From Deinococcus planocerae (GTDB lineage Bacteria; Deinococcota; Deinococci; Deinococcales; Deinococcaceae): DNA of 57,698 nt. The notes beneath the pieces are model-generated. The model was not told the DNA's origin. It saw only the letters and a program-made list of their open reading frames with translations, and ran no database searches. Positions within the stretch are counted from its first letter, which is position 1. Each line of letters opens with the position of its first letter. This document shows, piece after piece, positions 21,180-37,055 of this stretch. Position numbers and translations under genes: made by a program. The stretch spans positions 1 through 57,698 of the forward strand of contig NZ_PNOR01000029.1 in assembly GCF_002869765.1 (NCBI RefSeq). The letters run 5' to 3'.

Positions 21180-21950
21180 GTGGTGCTCCCACCGTTCCCC
21201 GACCCCCTGCCGCGCCTCGCCCACGCGGAGGCGGCGGGGCATGTCCGGTACGGGGAGGCGGGGGCCGCCGCCCGCTTCGGTCCCCTCGTCGCCGTGCACG
21301 CCGGACCCGGCCTGCCCGTCAACACGGCGTGGCACGACGGGAGCGGGGGGCTGACGGAAAGCCACCTGGACGCCTTCGAGACCTTCAGCGCCGAGCATGG
21401 GCAGCCTGCGAAGCTGCACGTCCTCTCGCACGCCGTCCCGCCGCTGCTCCCGCTCCTGAGGGCGAGGGGGTACGTGCTGGACTCCGTGCTGCACGTCTAC
21501 ACGCACGACCTGAGCACCCTGCCGCCCGCTCCTCCCCTCACCGTCCGCGAGGAACCGGACCCGGAGGTCTGGGCCGACCTCTCCGCACGCGGGTTCGGGC
21601 CGGGCACGGCGGCGATCATGCGCCTCGTGGCCCAGGCCGCTGGGACCCGGCGGCTGGTGGCCGAGGCAGACGGGCAACCCGCCGGAACCGCCGCCCTGAG
21701 CGTGACGGAAGGCGTGGCCGCGTTCTACGGGACCTCTACCCTCCCCGAGTTCCGGGGCCGGGGCGTGCAGACGGCCCTCCTCGCCGCGCGGCTCCGGCTC
21801 GCCGCCGACCTTGGGGCCGACCTCGCCAGCGTGTTCGTCACGCCGGGGAGCGGCAGCGAACGCAACGTGCGCCGCGCCGGGTTCGTGGTGGCGGGCACGC
21901 GGCTGACCTTCACGTGGGAGCGTCCGGAGGCAGGTCGAGCCGTGCCCTGA
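21180..21950 (+). CDS. GNAT family N-acetyltransferase
   Basis: The 256-aa protein's C-terminal half (about 145-250) has the GNAT core: AGTAALSVTEGVAAFYGTST then LPEFRGRGVQTALLAARLRL (acetyl-CoA loop, R-G-R-G-V) and a Val/Phe-rich last strand (ERNVRRAGFVVAGTRLTFTW). The N-terminal half may be a degenerate second GNAT-like domain. Start GTG at 21180 has TACGCT 6 nt upstream. Its 3' end overlaps the converging HIT gene by 41 nt. The substrate is unknown. Confidence 0.8.
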   Translation: MVLPPFPDPLPRLAHAEAAGHVRYGEAGAAARFGPLVAVHAGPGLPVNTAWHDGSGGLTESHLDAFETFSAEHGQPAKLHVLSHAVPPLLPLLRARGYVLDSVLHVYTHDLSTLPPAPPLTVREEPDPEVWADLSARGFGPGTAAIMRLVAQAAGTRRLVAEADGQPAGTAALSVTEGVAAFYGTSTLPEFRGRGVQTALLAARLRLAADLGADLASVFVTPGSGSERNVRRAGFVVAGTRLTFTWERPEAGRAVP

Positions 21951-22386
21951 GCCGGGTCGCGTCCTCGGCCCGCTTCTCCGTCGGCATCACGGAGCCATAC
22001 GTGAGGTAGAGGTCGTCCCCGGCCCAGCGCGGAAAGACGTGCAGGTGGTAGTGCCACACGTCCTGGTTTCCGGCGGGCTCGTTGTGCTGGCGGGTGCTCA
22101 CGCCCTCGCAGCCGTACGCCGCCTTCATGGCGAGGGACACCCGGCAGGGCAGGGCGTGAATCCGGGCGCCGAGGGGGTCGGGGAGGGCGTAGAGGTTCTC
22201 GAAATGCTCCGCGGGGATGATCAGGACGTGCCCCGGGGTCCCCGGCCACTGCTTCGCCGCGATCAGGGCGATGACCTCCCCGTCCCGGTACACCACGTCG
22301 CTCTCCCGGCTCCAGACGTGTTCGTTCACCACCCCCGCCGCGAGGAGGCAGAAGGGGCAGACATAGCCCGGGGGAGCGTGGGTCAC
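21910..22386 (-). CDS. HIT family nucleotide-binding protein
   Basis: The 158-aa protein has the histidine triad WHYHLHVFPRW (H-x-H-x-H) near residue 112 and an N-terminal CPFC (residues 10-13) that may bind zinc with a downstream His. HIT proteins hydrolyse or transfer nucleotides at alpha-phosphates. The ATG overlaps the P1 peptidase stop by 4 nt, so they are coupled. The end overlaps the convergent GNAT gene. Confidence 0.87.
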   Translation of the reverse strand: MTHAPPGYVCPFCLLAAGVVNEHVWSRESDVVYRDGEVIALIAAKQWPGTPGHVLIIPAEHFENLYALPDPLGARIHALPCRVSLAMKAAYGCEGVSTRQHNEPAGNQDVWHYHLHVFPRWAGDDLYLTYGSVMPTEKRAEDATRLRARLDLPPDAPT

Positions 22387-23282
22387 CCCCGCGCCATCCG
22401 CACCGCGTCACGCACCGAGGCGCACACGGCCTCCTGCACGAGGGCGCCCAGCAGCATGGGGTCGGCGGGCGGCAGCGTGCAGGCGCTCAGCACGAAGGCG
22501 CTGTCCCCGTCCCAGAAGGTGTGGCTGGGGTGGATGACCCGGCCCAGCGCGGTCTGCGCGGCGTCGGCGAGGCGGCGGGCGTCGTTCTTGGTCAGCGTGT
22601 GCTCGGTGACGACCGCGACGAGGGTGGTGCTCTCCACGTCGCCGGGCGTAAAGGCCACCGCCCCCGGCCCCACACCCGGCCCGGCGAGCACGCCGCCCCG
22701 CTCGTCGAGCACATCGCCGATGGGATTGACGACCGCGAGCGCCCCGACCCGGACCCCGTGCCGCTCTACGCACACGCTGCCGAGTCCGCCCGGCACAGTG
22801 AACTCCTGCCCCAGGTACTTGCCCGCCGTCGCGCCCGTGCCCGCGCCCACCCGTCCGCGCTCGACCGGAGCGTCCGACGCCGCTCGGGCCGCCATCTCTC
22901 CCTCCCGCTCGCCGGGGCGGGCCCGGGGGTCCCCCACCCCCAGGTCGTAGACCACCGCCGCCGGGACGAGGGGCACCCGCGCCCAGGGCGTCTCGTGGCC
23001 CACCCCGCGTTCTTCGAGCACCCGCACCACGCCGCTCGCCGCCGCGAGGCCGAAGGCGCTGCCGCCCGTCAGCAGCAGGGCGTGGACCCGCTCGACCTTC
23101 TTCTCGGGCGAGAGCAGCACCCCCTCGCGCGTGCCCGGACTCGGCCCCAGGAAGCTCGCCGAGGCGACCGCGCCCGCGTCCGGGCAGAGGACCACCGTGC
23201 AGCCGGTGAGGCCCACGGGGTCGGTCCAGTGGCCCACGCGGAAGCCGGGAACGGCGGTGAGGGTGGAGTTGGGCGGGTTCAT
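22383..23282 (-). CDS. P1 (DmpA/S58) family peptidase
   Basis: This 299-aa protein has family motifs: VPGFRVGHWTDPVGLTGCTV, LLTGGSAFGLAAASGVVRVL, RVGAGTGATAGK, LGSVCVERHG and VVNPIGDVL. Members are Ntn-hydrolases that self-cleave before the nucleophile Ser; GGLGSV is the likely site. Known activities include D- or L-aminopeptidase. The start is the ATG at 23282 (MNPPNSTLTAVPG); a longer upstream frame has no support. It heads a two-gene unit with the HIT protein. Confidence 0.88.
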   Translation of the reverse strand: MNPPNSTLTAVPGFRVGHWTDPVGLTGCTVVLCPDAGAVASASFLGPSPGTREGVLLSPEKKVERVHALLLTGGSAFGLAAASGVVRVLEERGVGHETPWARVPLVPAAVVYDLGVGDPRARPGEREGEMAARAASDAPVERGRVGAGTGATAGKYLGQEFTVPGGLGSVCVERHGVRVGALAVVNPIGDVLDERGGVLAGPGVGPGAVAFTPGDVESTTLVAVVTEHTLTKNDARRLADAAQTALGRVIHPSHTFWDGDSAFVLSACTLPPADPMLLGALVQEAVCASVRDAVRMARG

Positions 23283-23453
23283 TCCTGCATTGCAGCACGC
23301 CGGGCCTGGGTCGGGCGCACCGCCGGGTAACTCTGGGTGCCGCCCCGCGATCTCCACGCCGAGATTGTCCTCAACCGCCGATCACAGATGAAAGCGCCCC
23401 GAGCATCCCAGGGCGCTCCTGCTGATCGCTGACGGCGGAAAGCTGACCGCTCC

Positions 23454-24122
<669 letters not shown>

Positions 24123-24338
24123 GAGGTGTGCTTCTCCCGGCGATGAGCCTGTTTCCCGCCATCGTAGGGGCCGGGGGAAGGCCTGCGGGAATTACCTCAG
24201 TTTATGCTCTCTTAACACCGAGGCATTGAAAAAGGCCGGTGGGCACGACACTTTTCCGGGTGAGGCTGCAAATATTCCCGCACTCGGGTGGCTCACGGAC
24301 CCTGGGCCCGGCCTCCCGCAACCGGCTATGCTCTCCCC

Positions 24339-24698
24339 ATGCGCTCTATCGGCGAGGTGCGAGCGGAGGCGGCGACCCTCCCCCACTCGCGGGAGACCTT
24401 CCCCTTTGGCGAAACGACCCTAGTGTTCAAGGTGGCTGGCCGGATGTACGCCCTGACCGACATTCAGGCCGATCCGCCGAGCCTGTCCGTGAAAGTGACT
24501 CCCGAAGGTGGCGAGGCGTTGCGCGCCGAGTACGCCGCCGTTCAGCCCGGCTACCACCTCAACAAACGCCACTGGATCACGGTCACCCTCGACGGCACCG
24601 TGCCCGACGCTCTGCTGCGGGAACTGCTGGCGGCCAGCCACGCGCTCGTCGTGCGCGGCATGACGCGGGCCGAACGCGTGGAGCTGGGGTTGGGGTGA
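24339..24698 (+). CDS. MmcQ/YjbR family protein
   Basis: The 119-aa protein has the YjbR fold: HSRETFPFGETTLVFKVAGR, YALTDIQADPPSLSVKVTPE, YHLNKRHWITVTLDG and a C-terminal helix LLRELLAASHALVVRGM. YjbR proteins have a CyaY-like, double-wing DNA-binding fold of unknown role. TATGCT (24327-24332) is 6 nt before the ATG, so leaderless initiation is expected. It converges with alaS. Confidence 0.87.
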   Translation: MRSIGEVRAEAATLPHSRETFPFGETTLVFKVAGRMYALTDIQADPPSLSVKVTPEGGEALRAEYAAVQPGYHLNKRHWITVTLDGTVPDALLRELLAASHALVVRGMTRAERVELGLG

Positions 24699-24801
24699 GC
24701 GGGATGGTGTGGAAGATGACGATCTGCTTCTCTGCCACGTCGCCCGGCGAAAGTCAGAGGCCGGAGCCTCTGCCCCGGCCTCCGTTCCTGTGTTCAACGG
24801 G

Positions 24802-27681
<2,880 letters not shown>

Positions 27682-27845
27682 GGCGGAGAGTATATCGGCG
27701 GGGGTGGGGAGCGAATCCGCCACGAACACGCTTGGGGGTGCGCCGGATGGCCGATGTGCCTTCCCCGTTCATCCCAGCAAGGGCCCCCGGATTCCAACGA
27801 AAGGAGGCGAAGCCGCAAGCTCCGCCCCCACTTAAAAACCGCCCC

Positions 27846-28391
27846 TCAGACGAACTGGCCCCCATGCCGAGTTGCCGCCGCCGCCACCGCGTCCGCCGGA
27901 ACCGAATCCTCGACGGCGACGGCGCGGCCACCACCCGACAGGCCGCTGCTGAGGCGGTCGTGCTGCTCGCCGCTCACGTCATAGGAGCCGGTCGTGTCGC
28001 CGACCCCCTCGGTGCCCTCCGCCGTCCCCCGGCCCGCCACGGCCCCCGCCACCGCGCCGAAGCCGGTGCCGACCGCCGCCATCCCCAGGATGATGGGCAG
28101 GGCCAGGCCGCCCGTCGCCACCGCCGCCACCGACCCGACCACCCCGGCCACCGCCCCGGTCGCCGCGCCCAGGCCCGCGCCCGCCAGGGCCCCTATCCCG
28201 GCCTCGTGGGCAGTGCTCACCTCGCCCGTTGCCGCAGGGGTCGTGGAGGTTGTCTCCGGCTGACGCGCGGCATCGGCCCCCCGGCGACCCACCGTGACCT
28301 GGCCGACCTCGGGCTGGATGAGCCCCTGCGCGCGGAGATCGGCGACGAAGGCGTCTGCCGCTTCTTTGCTGGGGAAAAGAAGATGCTTCAT
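27846..28391 (-). CDS. Hypothetical protein with glycine-zipper region
   Basis: The 181-aa protein has a small N-terminal domain (MKHLLFPSKEAADAFVADL, then VGQVTVGRRG), reminiscent of stress-protein DUF1269/17M-like modules. A long Gly/Ala membrane-inserting stretch follows (IGALAGAGLGAATGAVAGVV, IILGMAAVGTGFGAVAGAVA), then an acidic C-terminus ending RHGGQFV. CAGACT 7 nt before the ATG suggests leaderless initiation. A membrane or envelope association is likely; no function can be assigned. Confidence 0.7.
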   Translation of the reverse strand: MKHLLFPSKEAADAFVADLRAQGLIQPEVGQVTVGRRGADAARQPETTSTTPAATGEVSTAHEAGIGALAGAGLGAATGAVAGVVGSVAAVATGGLALPIILGMAAVGTGFGAVAGAVAGRGTAEGTEGVGDTTGSYDVSGEQHDRLSSGLSGGGRAVAVEDSVPADAVAAAATRHGGQFV

Positions 28392-28529
28392 GGGAGGCAG
28401 TCTGAGGTCGGGTCCCCGAGATGGGGTGAGAGAGCCGCCAAACCGGATTGGGGCATCGAAACAGCCGGGCCCAACATGAGGGGGCGGGCCGGTCACGAGA
28501 CCAGACCCGCCCGCCGTTTGTCCCCGCCG

Positions 28530-29564
<1,035 letters not shown>

Positions 29565-29650
29565 GAAAGACAGTCTAGTCATTCCGTGAGAATTGTGGGT
29601 GGAAAACCCGTCATTTTTGAGCGGATCTTTGCCTCGCCGCCCGACTCGTC

Positions 29651-29656
29651 TAGGCT
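29651..29656 (+). promoter_or_regulatory. -10 box of the leaderless amidohydrolase gene
   Basis: TAGGCT ends 6 nt before the ATG at 29663; TTTGCC 17 nt upstream (29628-29633) may serve as -35. This places the transcription start at or near the start codon. Confidence 0.5.
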
Positions 29657-29662
29657 GGGGAC

Positions 29663-31189
29663 ATGAGCGAACGTCCCGCCCCCGACCTGACGATCATTCA
29701 CGTCCGAACACTGACCCTCGACGAGACTCAGCCGCAGGTCGAGGCGATCCTGGTCGGCGGCAGTCGGGTCCTCGCGGTGGGCACGCGGGAGGAGGTTTCG
29801 GCCCTCGCCCCGCGCGCCCGGGTGCTCGACCACCGCGACCTGATCCTGACGCCGGGTTTGAGCGACGCGCACATCCACCTCGTCTCCTACGGCTTCTCGC
29901 TCTCCGAACTGGGGCTCCACGGGGCGAGGAGCGTGTCGGAGGTGCAGGCCCGGGTGCTGCAACGGGTGCTGAACACGCCCGCCGGGACGTGGATTCGCGG
30001 CGGCGGCTTCCTGCTGTCCGACCTGGGCCTGGGCGAGTACCCCACGGTGCGGGCCCTCGACGAGGTGAGCCCCCACCACCCCGTCTTGCTGTACTCGCGT
30101 GACCTGCACCTCGCCTGGGCGAACTCGCTCGCACTGCGGCTGGCGGGCATCTCCGAGACGACGCCGGACCCGGAGGGCGGGGTGATCGTGCGGCCCCTCG
30201 GCACCCTGCTGGAGGGCGCGACCGAACTCGTCGCGCACGCCATGCCCACCCCCAGCGAGGCGGAGTACCTGCGGGCGGCGAAGGCGGGGGTGGACGACCT
30301 CGCCTCACGCGGGTACGTCAGCGCCCACACGATGGCCTTCGAGGCGCCGGAGGCACCCCGCGCCCTGCAAACGCTCGCCGCGCGGGGGGAACTGCCGCTG
30401 CGGGTCTGGGCTTCCCTTCCCCACGAGCGGCTGCATCTCGCGCGGGACCTCGGGGTGGGTCACAGTGTTCCCAGGGAAGGGCCCGGCGGTCTCTTCCAGT
30501 GGGGCGGGGTCAAGTTCTTCGCGGACGGGGCGCTCGGCAGCCGCACCGCGTGGCTGCACGCCCCCGGCTTCGCGGACCGGAGCGGCACGGGCATTCCCCT
30601 CGACTCGCCGGACCTCATCCGCGAGCTGGGAACCGAGGCGCTGCGGCTGGGCCTCGCCCCCGTCACCCACGCCATCGGCGACCGGGCGAATACGGAGGTG
30701 CTGGACGCCTACGACACCTTGCGAGACCTCGCGGCCCGGAAGAACATCCCCCTGCGGATCGAGCACGCCCAGCACCTGCGGCCCGAGGACATTCCCCGCT
30801 TCCGGGGCATCGCGGCGGGGGTGCAGCCTATCCACCTGCACGCGGACGGGCCCCTCATTCGAACCCTGCTGCCGCACCTCACGGGGACGAGCTACCCCTT
30901 CCGCAGCCTGCGGGAGGCCGGGGCCATCCTCGCCTTCGGGTCGGACGCTCCGGTCGCGCCGCCCGAGTACCGCGCCAACTTCGCCGCCGCCATCACCCGC
31001 CGCGACGACGAGGGCCACCCCCTCGCCCCGCACGAGGCGCTGACGGAGATGGACGTGTTGTGGGCCCACACGCGCGGCCCGGCCCTCGCCGCCGGGTGGG
31101 ACGACGAGGGGATCATCCGGCCCGGGGCGCGGGCGGCCTTCACCCTCTGGGATCGGCTCGGGGGGAACGCGCGGGCGCTGGTGCTGTAG
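29663..31189 (+). CDS. Amidohydrolase family protein (YtcJ-like)
   Basis: The 508-aa metal-dependent amidohydrolase (Amidohydro_3 type) has the metal-binding motif [17 protein letters not shown] (about 60-76), a long insertion, [17 protein letters not shown] (metal Lys region), [17 protein letters not shown] and [16 protein letters not shown], and late [15 protein letters not shown] with the catalytic Asp. Family members hydrolyse exocyclic C-N bonds in diverse compounds; the substrate is unknown. A very long bidirectional hairpin separates it from yebC. Confidence 0.9.
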   Translation: MSERPAPDLTIIHVRTLTLDETQPQVEAILVGGSRVLAVGTREEVSALAPRARVLDHRDLILTPGLSDAHIHLVSYGFSLSELGLHGARSVSEVQARVLQRVLNTPAGTWIRGGGFLLSDLGLGEYPTVRALDEVSPHHPVLLYSRDLHLAWANSLALRLAGISETTPDPEGGVIVRPLGTLLEGATELVAHAMPTPSEAEYLRAAKAGVDDLASRGYVSAHTMAFEAPEAPRALQTLAARGELPLRVWASLPHERLHLARDLGVGHSVPREGPGGLFQWGGVKFFADGALGSRTAWLHAPGFADRSGTGIPLDSPDLIRELGTEALRLGLAPVTHAIGDRANTEVLDAYDTLRDLAARKNIPLRIEHAQHLRPEDIPRFRGIAAGVQPIHLHADGPLIRTLLPHLTGTSYPFRSLREAGAILAFGSDAPVAPPEYRANFAAAITRRDDEGHPLAPHEALTEMDVLWAHTRGPALAAGWDDEGIIRPGARAAFTLWDRLGGNARALVL

Positions 31190-31249
31190 GAGGCGGATGG
31201 CAGAAGGCCGGGAATGCTGAAGCTCTCCCGGCCTTCTGCCATCCGCCTC
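31190..31249. terminator. 24-bp perfect bidirectional hairpin
   Basis: The arms at 31190-31213 and 31226-31249 are perfectly complementary over 24 bp, with a 12-nt loop. It lies exactly between two convergent genes (stops at 31189 and 31255) and should terminate both, although T-runs are weak on both sides. Confidence 0.75.
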
Positions 31250-31254
31250 TTCCC

Positions 31255-31989
<735 letters not shown>

Positions 31990-32244
31990 GTTCAGTGTCT
32001 CCTTGCTGTGTCCCTCACGGGAAACGCGCTCTCCCAAGACGGTGGGGGCGCGTAACGTCCAGCAGTCTACCGCGCCTGTCCGCTACACTCGGGGAGTCCG
32101 GTGACGGGCGGGAAGCATGACAGCGCGGGAAACGACCGGGGCGACACGTCAGCCCACGACCTCACCTCTCACAAGGAAAGCCAGTACCTACCAAGAGGAG
32201 GCCGGACGCCCTGGTTCAGAGGGTATGTCCGGCCCGGTGTACTT

Positions 32245-32403
32245 ATGGCGCAACCTAAGTCTACCAGAACGCACGCCCAGAAGAAACGCAAGGCTAAGAA
32301 ACGACAGAAGCGCCCCCAGGCGTGGAAGGAGTGGATCGGCCTCGCGTCCCTCCTCTGGAATGTCTTCCGGTTCTTATGGGAGCAGGTCCACAGGGGTCAC
32401 TAA
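32245..32403 (+). CDS. Small basic, tryptophan-rich peptide (52 aa), tentative
   Basis: The product begins MAQPKSTRTHAQKKRKAKKR, a strongly basic stretch, then has the amphipathic or membrane-seeking segment WKEWIGLASLLWNVFRFLWE. The DNA is less GC-rich than neighbours. There is no clear ribosome-binding site, and a second frame (98 aa from 32117) also stays open but has lower-complexity Ser/Arg content. A terminator follows at 32452-32474, so some transcript is made here. It may be a membrane-active small protein; function unknown. TACACT at 32082-32087 could be the -10 of its promoter. Confidence 0.4.
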   Translation: MAQPKSTRTHAQKKRKAKKRQKRPQAWKEWIGLASLLWNVFRFLWEQVHRGH

Positions 32404-32451
32404 CAACCTCTGACTGGGTGAAAGCCCCTCGTTCACCCCGCTGAAGTGCCA

Positions 32452-32474
32452 CCGCCCCCGCCGGGCGGTTTTTT
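32452..32474 (+). terminator. Intrinsic terminator
   Basis: CCGCCC and GGGCGG arms (32452-32457 and 32463-32468) are followed by TTTTTT on the plus strand. It ends the transcript containing the 52-aa frame. Confidence 0.8.
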
Positions 32475-32490
32475 CTTGGTCCCGGCGCCC

Positions 32491-32667
32491 TCAGCCGTCC
32501 TCGTCCTCGGGCTCCTTGTAGGGATCGGGGGCGGGCTGGAAGCGGGCGTGATCCTCCGTCGGCGTCAGGTTCTCGCGCTCGCCCTCCCCCGGCCCGGTGT
32601 CCACGCCGCTGATGACGACCTCGCCCTGCGTCCCCTCGCCGTGCGCGCCGCCCTGAGTCTGGGTCAT
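32491..32667 (-). CDS. Small acidic hypothetical protein (58 aa)
   Basis: The peptide is hydrophilic and acidic (MTQTQGGAHGEGTQGEVVIS at the start, YKEPEDEDG at the end), with no Cys and no membrane segment. TACGCT (32680-32675) lies 7 nt before the ATG, matching the leaderless pattern of this genome. It probably is an intrinsically disordered small protein; no family recognised. It lies downstream of the alpha/beta-hydrolase gene. Confidence 0.55.
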   Translation of the reverse strand: MTQTQGGAHGEGTQGEVVISGVDTGPGEGERENLTPTEDHARFQPAPDPYKEPEDEDG

Positions 32668-32717
32668 GCTCCCCAGCGTACGGCAGGCGCAGGCACGGGT
32701 GCCGTCGCGCCCCAGCC

Positions 32718-33635
<918 letters not shown>

Positions 33636-33720
33636 GCGGGCATTGTAGGAGGGGAGGCTCAAGGGAGCGAAAGGAGGCCTCGTCCCGGACCGGGAAGGGG
33701 CTCTGTACTACCCTGCCGCC

Positions 33721-34008
33721 ATGACCGACGCCCCACCCGACGCCCCGCAGGGGATCGCCTTCACGCTCGACGGGGTGGACGAGATCACCTTCGCCCGCAT
33801 CCTGCGCGACGTGATGCGGGACGACGCTTTCCGCCGCCCGCTCCAGATTCAGGCCCAGGAACCGCGCCCCGGCAGCCCCGCCCGCCTCACGCTGGTCTTC
33901 CGCCCCGACGAACGCACGCGGGCCGTCGAGGCCATGCAGCGCCTCAAGACTGTGCTGTTGCGCCACGGCGTGCAGGTGGACTCGGTGCGGGTGCCGGGCG
34001 GGGACTGA
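33721..34008 (+). CDS. Conserved-looking hypothetical protein (95 aa)
   Basis: The small soluble protein has a plausible alpha/beta pattern (FTLDGVDEITFARILRDVMR, ARLTLVFRPDERTRAVEAMQ, GVQVDSVRVPGGD). TACCCT (33709-33714) ends 6 nt before the ATG, giving a leaderless start. No family recognised. It is convergent with the 89-aa gene, the two stops being 8 nt apart. Confidence 0.65.
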   Translation: MTDAPPDAPQGIAFTLDGVDEITFARILRDVMRDDAFRRPLQIQAQEPRPGSPARLTLVFRPDERTRAVEAMQRLKTVLLRHGVQVDSVRVPGGD

Positions 34009-34016
34009 CGGCGGGC

Positions 34017-34286
34017 TCAGCTTTCGGTGTCGGGGTTCAGGCCCTCGGCGCGGTCGAGGGCAACGTTGGTGTCGGTTCTCGTCTCCTCCACGTCCCCGAG
34101 CAGGGCGGTCACCTGATTCGCGCTCAACCCCTCGCCGGAGGGAAGAGGCACGCCGGAAGCCGGGCGGGCGGCGAAGTCGACGGGCGCGTCCCCCTGTTCG
34201 GCGGGGGAATCCGTGTCGGACACGCTCAGGCGGACGGCCAGGGTCGGGTTGACGGGGAGCGTGTTCTGATCGTCGTCTTGCGTCAT
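34017..34286 (-). CDS. Small acidic hypothetical protein (89 aa)
   Basis: Hydrophilic, Asp/Thr-rich (MTQDDDQNTLPVNPTLAVRL, EETRTDTNVALDRAEGL). There is no signal peptide and no recognised domain; it is probably largely disordered. CAGGCT lies 5 nt before the ATG at 34286. It shares the MTQ-plus-acidic style with the 58-aa gene at 32491-32667, which may point to a lineage-specific group. Confidence 0.55.
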   Translation of the reverse strand: MTQDDDQNTLPVNPTLAVRLSVSDTDSPAEQGDAPVDFAARPASGVPLPSGEGLSANQVTALLGDVEETRTDTNVALDRAEGLNPDTES

Positions 34287-34357
34287 GCCCCAGCCTGCGC
34301 CCCACGTGTCAGGGGAGCTTGACCCTTCGCCCAAGGTTTCGTGATGGAGTGAAGGAG

Positions 34358-35305
34358 ATGCGCCACCTCCTGCCCCTTCTCCTCGTCCCGCTGCTCGTCG
34401 GCGCCGCGCCTGCCCCGGCCTCTCCCCTCCGCATCGTGATCCTCAGCGACTTCAACGGCTCCTACGGCAGCACCACATACCCGGCGGCCTTGAGACGCAG
34501 TGTGGACCGCATCGTGCGCGAGTGGAGACCGGACCTCATGCTCTCGGCGGGGGACCTGATTGCCGGGCAGAAGGTTTCGCTGACCGACGCGCGGGTGCGG
34601 GCGATGTGGGCGGCCTTCGACCGGGACGTGCGCGCGCCGCTCGGTGAAGCGGGCATCCCCTTTGCCTTCACCCTCGGGAACCACGACGCCTCTCTCCAGC
34701 GGGACCGGAAGTTGGCCGCCGATTACTGGCGGGGACACGCGCCGAAGTTGGACTACGTAGAGCGGGCGCACTTCCCCTTCCGGTACACCTTCACCTTCGG
34801 CAACGGCAGGCTGTTCGTGGCCGTCCTGGACGCCAGCGGGCCGAACGTGGGGGCGGATCAGCGCTTATGGCTGGTCCGGCAACTCGCCACCCCGGAGGCG
34901 CGGCGGGCGGGCATCCGGCTCGTGCTGGGCCACCTCCCCCTCGCGGGCGTGAGCGGGGGAAAGAACAAGCCGGGCGAGGTCATCCGCGATCCCCTCCCGC
35001 TCCGAAAGGTCATGGAGGAGGGCCGGGTCCTCGCCTACGTCAGCGGGCACCACGCGGCCTTCTACCCAGGGCGGCTCGGCGGGCTGAACATCCTCGCCAG
35101 CGGGGGCATCGGTGGGCGGGATTACGTGGGGCATCCGGGCACGGCGCGCAGCACGGTCACGCTGCTTAACCTCGACACCGCTGAAGGAACGGCCATCTTC
35201 AAGACCTTCGACGCGGACACGGGGGCGGAGGTCAAGACCGCATCACTTCCCGAGCAGTTGAATGGGCTGGGCGGTCCGCTCGTGCGGGTGGACGAGCTGA
35301 AATAG
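34358..35305 (+). CDS. Secreted metallophosphoesterase
   Basis: The 315-aa protein has a signal peptide (MRHLLPLLLVPLLVGAAPA). It carries calcineurin-like motifs: LRIVILSDFNGSYG (first motif is D-x-N rather than D-x-H), LMLSAGDLIAGQ, AFTLGNHDASL, RLVLGHLPLAG and YVSGHHAAFYPG. It should bind two metals and cleave phosphoesters outside the cytoplasmic membrane; substrate unknown. GGAG 8 nt upstream supports the ATG at 34358; a GTG at 34349 is the alternative. Confidence 0.88.
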   Translation: MRHLLPLLLVPLLVGAAPAPASPLRIVILSDFNGSYGSTTYPAALRRSVDRIVREWRPDLMLSAGDLIAGQKVSLTDARVRAMWAAFDRDVRAPLGEAGIPFAFTLGNHDASLQRDRKLAADYWRGHAPKLDYVERAHFPFRYTFTFGNGRLFVAVLDASGPNVGADQRLWLVRQLATPEARRAGIRLVLGHLPLAGVSGGKNKPGEVIRDPLPLRKVMEEGRVLAYVSGHHAAFYPGRLGGLNILASGGIGGRDYVGHPGTARSTVTLLNLDTAEGTAIFKTFDADTGAEVKTASLPEQLNGLGGPLVRVDELK

Positions 35306-35310
35306 GGGAA

Positions 35311-35343
35311 GGCCGGGAACGCCACCTGCCCGCGTTCCCGGCC
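35311..35343. terminator. Bidirectional hairpin between convergent genes
   Basis: Perfect 12-bp arms GGCCGGGAACGC and GCGTTCCCGGCC with a 9-nt loop, between the metallophosphoesterase and rhodanese stops. Confidence 0.7.
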
Positions 35344-35355
35344 CCTCCCTTTGGC

Positions 35356-36216
<861 letters not shown>

Positions 36217-36334
36217 CGCTTTGTGCCTCCTTTGACCTCGGGAATTCTCACGGGCCGGGTAAGTCGTTGACCTTTTCGGTCAACTGGACAGGGCTCACCA
36301 TACCGTCTGCGGGGGCGGGGGTACAGTTGACGGT

Positions 36335-36781
36335 ATGACCCAGCCCTCCCCACTCCCCGAACGGCTCCAGAGCATCGTGAGTCTGTTCAAGTCCGCACCC
36401 AAGCCTCTGCGGCTCCAGGCCCTGCTCGAATACAGCCGCAAGCTGCCGCCCCTTCCCGAGAAATACGTCGAGCACCCCGAGTTCCTGCAAGCGGTCCCCG
36501 AGTGCGCCAGCCCCTTTTTCCTGGTGACGGAACAGACCGAGCAGGGCGGCGTGAACATGTATTTCAAGGTGCCCGAGGAGGCCCCCACCGTGCGCGGCTA
36601 CGCGGGCATCCTGCACGAGGCGCTGCAAGGCGAGTCGCCCGAGACGATCCTCAACATCCCGGATCAGTTCTACATGGACATGGGCCTGTCCGAACTCATC
36701 ACGCCGATGCGTCTGCGCGGCATGGGCGCCATCCTGATGCGCCTGAAAAACGACGTGCGCGAGCACGCGGCGCAGGGTTGA
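36335..36781 (+). CDS. sufE: SufE family cysteine desulfurase accessory protein
   Basis: The 148-aa protein has RLQALLEYSRKLPPLPEKY, the persulfide-accepting Cys in VPECASPFFLVTEQ (near residue 58), and VRGYAGILHEALQGESPETI. SufE takes sulfur from SufS and passes it to the Fe-S assembly scaffold. No suf genes are adjacent. TACAGT (36322-36327) ends 7 nt before the ATG, predicting a leaderless message. Confidence 0.94.
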   Translation: MTQPSPLPERLQSIVSLFKSAPKPLRLQALLEYSRKLPPLPEKYVEHPEFLQAVPECASPFFLVTEQTEQGGVNMYFKVPEEAPTVRGYAGILHEALQGESPETILNIPDQFYMDMGLSELITPMRLRGMGAILMRLKNDVREHAAQG

Positions 36782-36796
36782 GGGAAGCTAAGTGAG

Positions 36797-36831
36797 GGAG
36801 GCCGAGGCACCCCAACCGCCCCGGCCTCTTT
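36797..36831 (+). terminator. Terminator of sufE
   Basis: GGAGGCCG pairs with CGGCCTC(T) across a 17-nt loop, followed by a short T-rich tract (CTTTCC). Confidence 0.6.
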
Positions 36832-36849
36832 CCTTGGATGGAGAAGGGG

Positions 36850-37051
36850 GTGTCTTTCTCCCTCTCCCCTTGCGGGTGACTCGCAGAGCCGCAAAGCGGA
36901 GGGCCGGGGTGAGGGGGTGACCAACTTGCCATGGAAGCGAGGGCCAAAAGCTTTCTTACTGGCCTCCTGACGCCCCGCCCGCGCACCCCCTCTCAACCTC
37001 CCCCCTCTGCAAGCAGCTCTACGAGTCAAGGGGGAGGGGCTAAAAGCACAC
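36850..37051. repeat. About 200-bp element with ~70-bp inverted ends (MITE-like)
   Basis: The left end (36850-36919) and the reverse complement of the right end (37051-36984) align along their whole length, sharing GTGT..CTTT, CTCCCC.TT, GACTCG.AGAGC and GAGGGGGTG. The core of ~65 bp has no gene. The arms contain the CGAGTC/GACTCG and CAAGGGGAGAGG-type words often seen in dispersed bacterial intergenic repeats. It lies between sufE and rdgB and ends 4 bp before the rdgB stop. Confidence 0.6.
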
Positions 37052-37055
37052 TTTC

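Noticed and set aside
32117..32413. A 98-codon frame overlapping the 52-aa peptide
   Set aside because: Ser/Arg-rich low complexity with a poor ribosome-binding site; the other frame has a more protein-like pattern. Not excluded.
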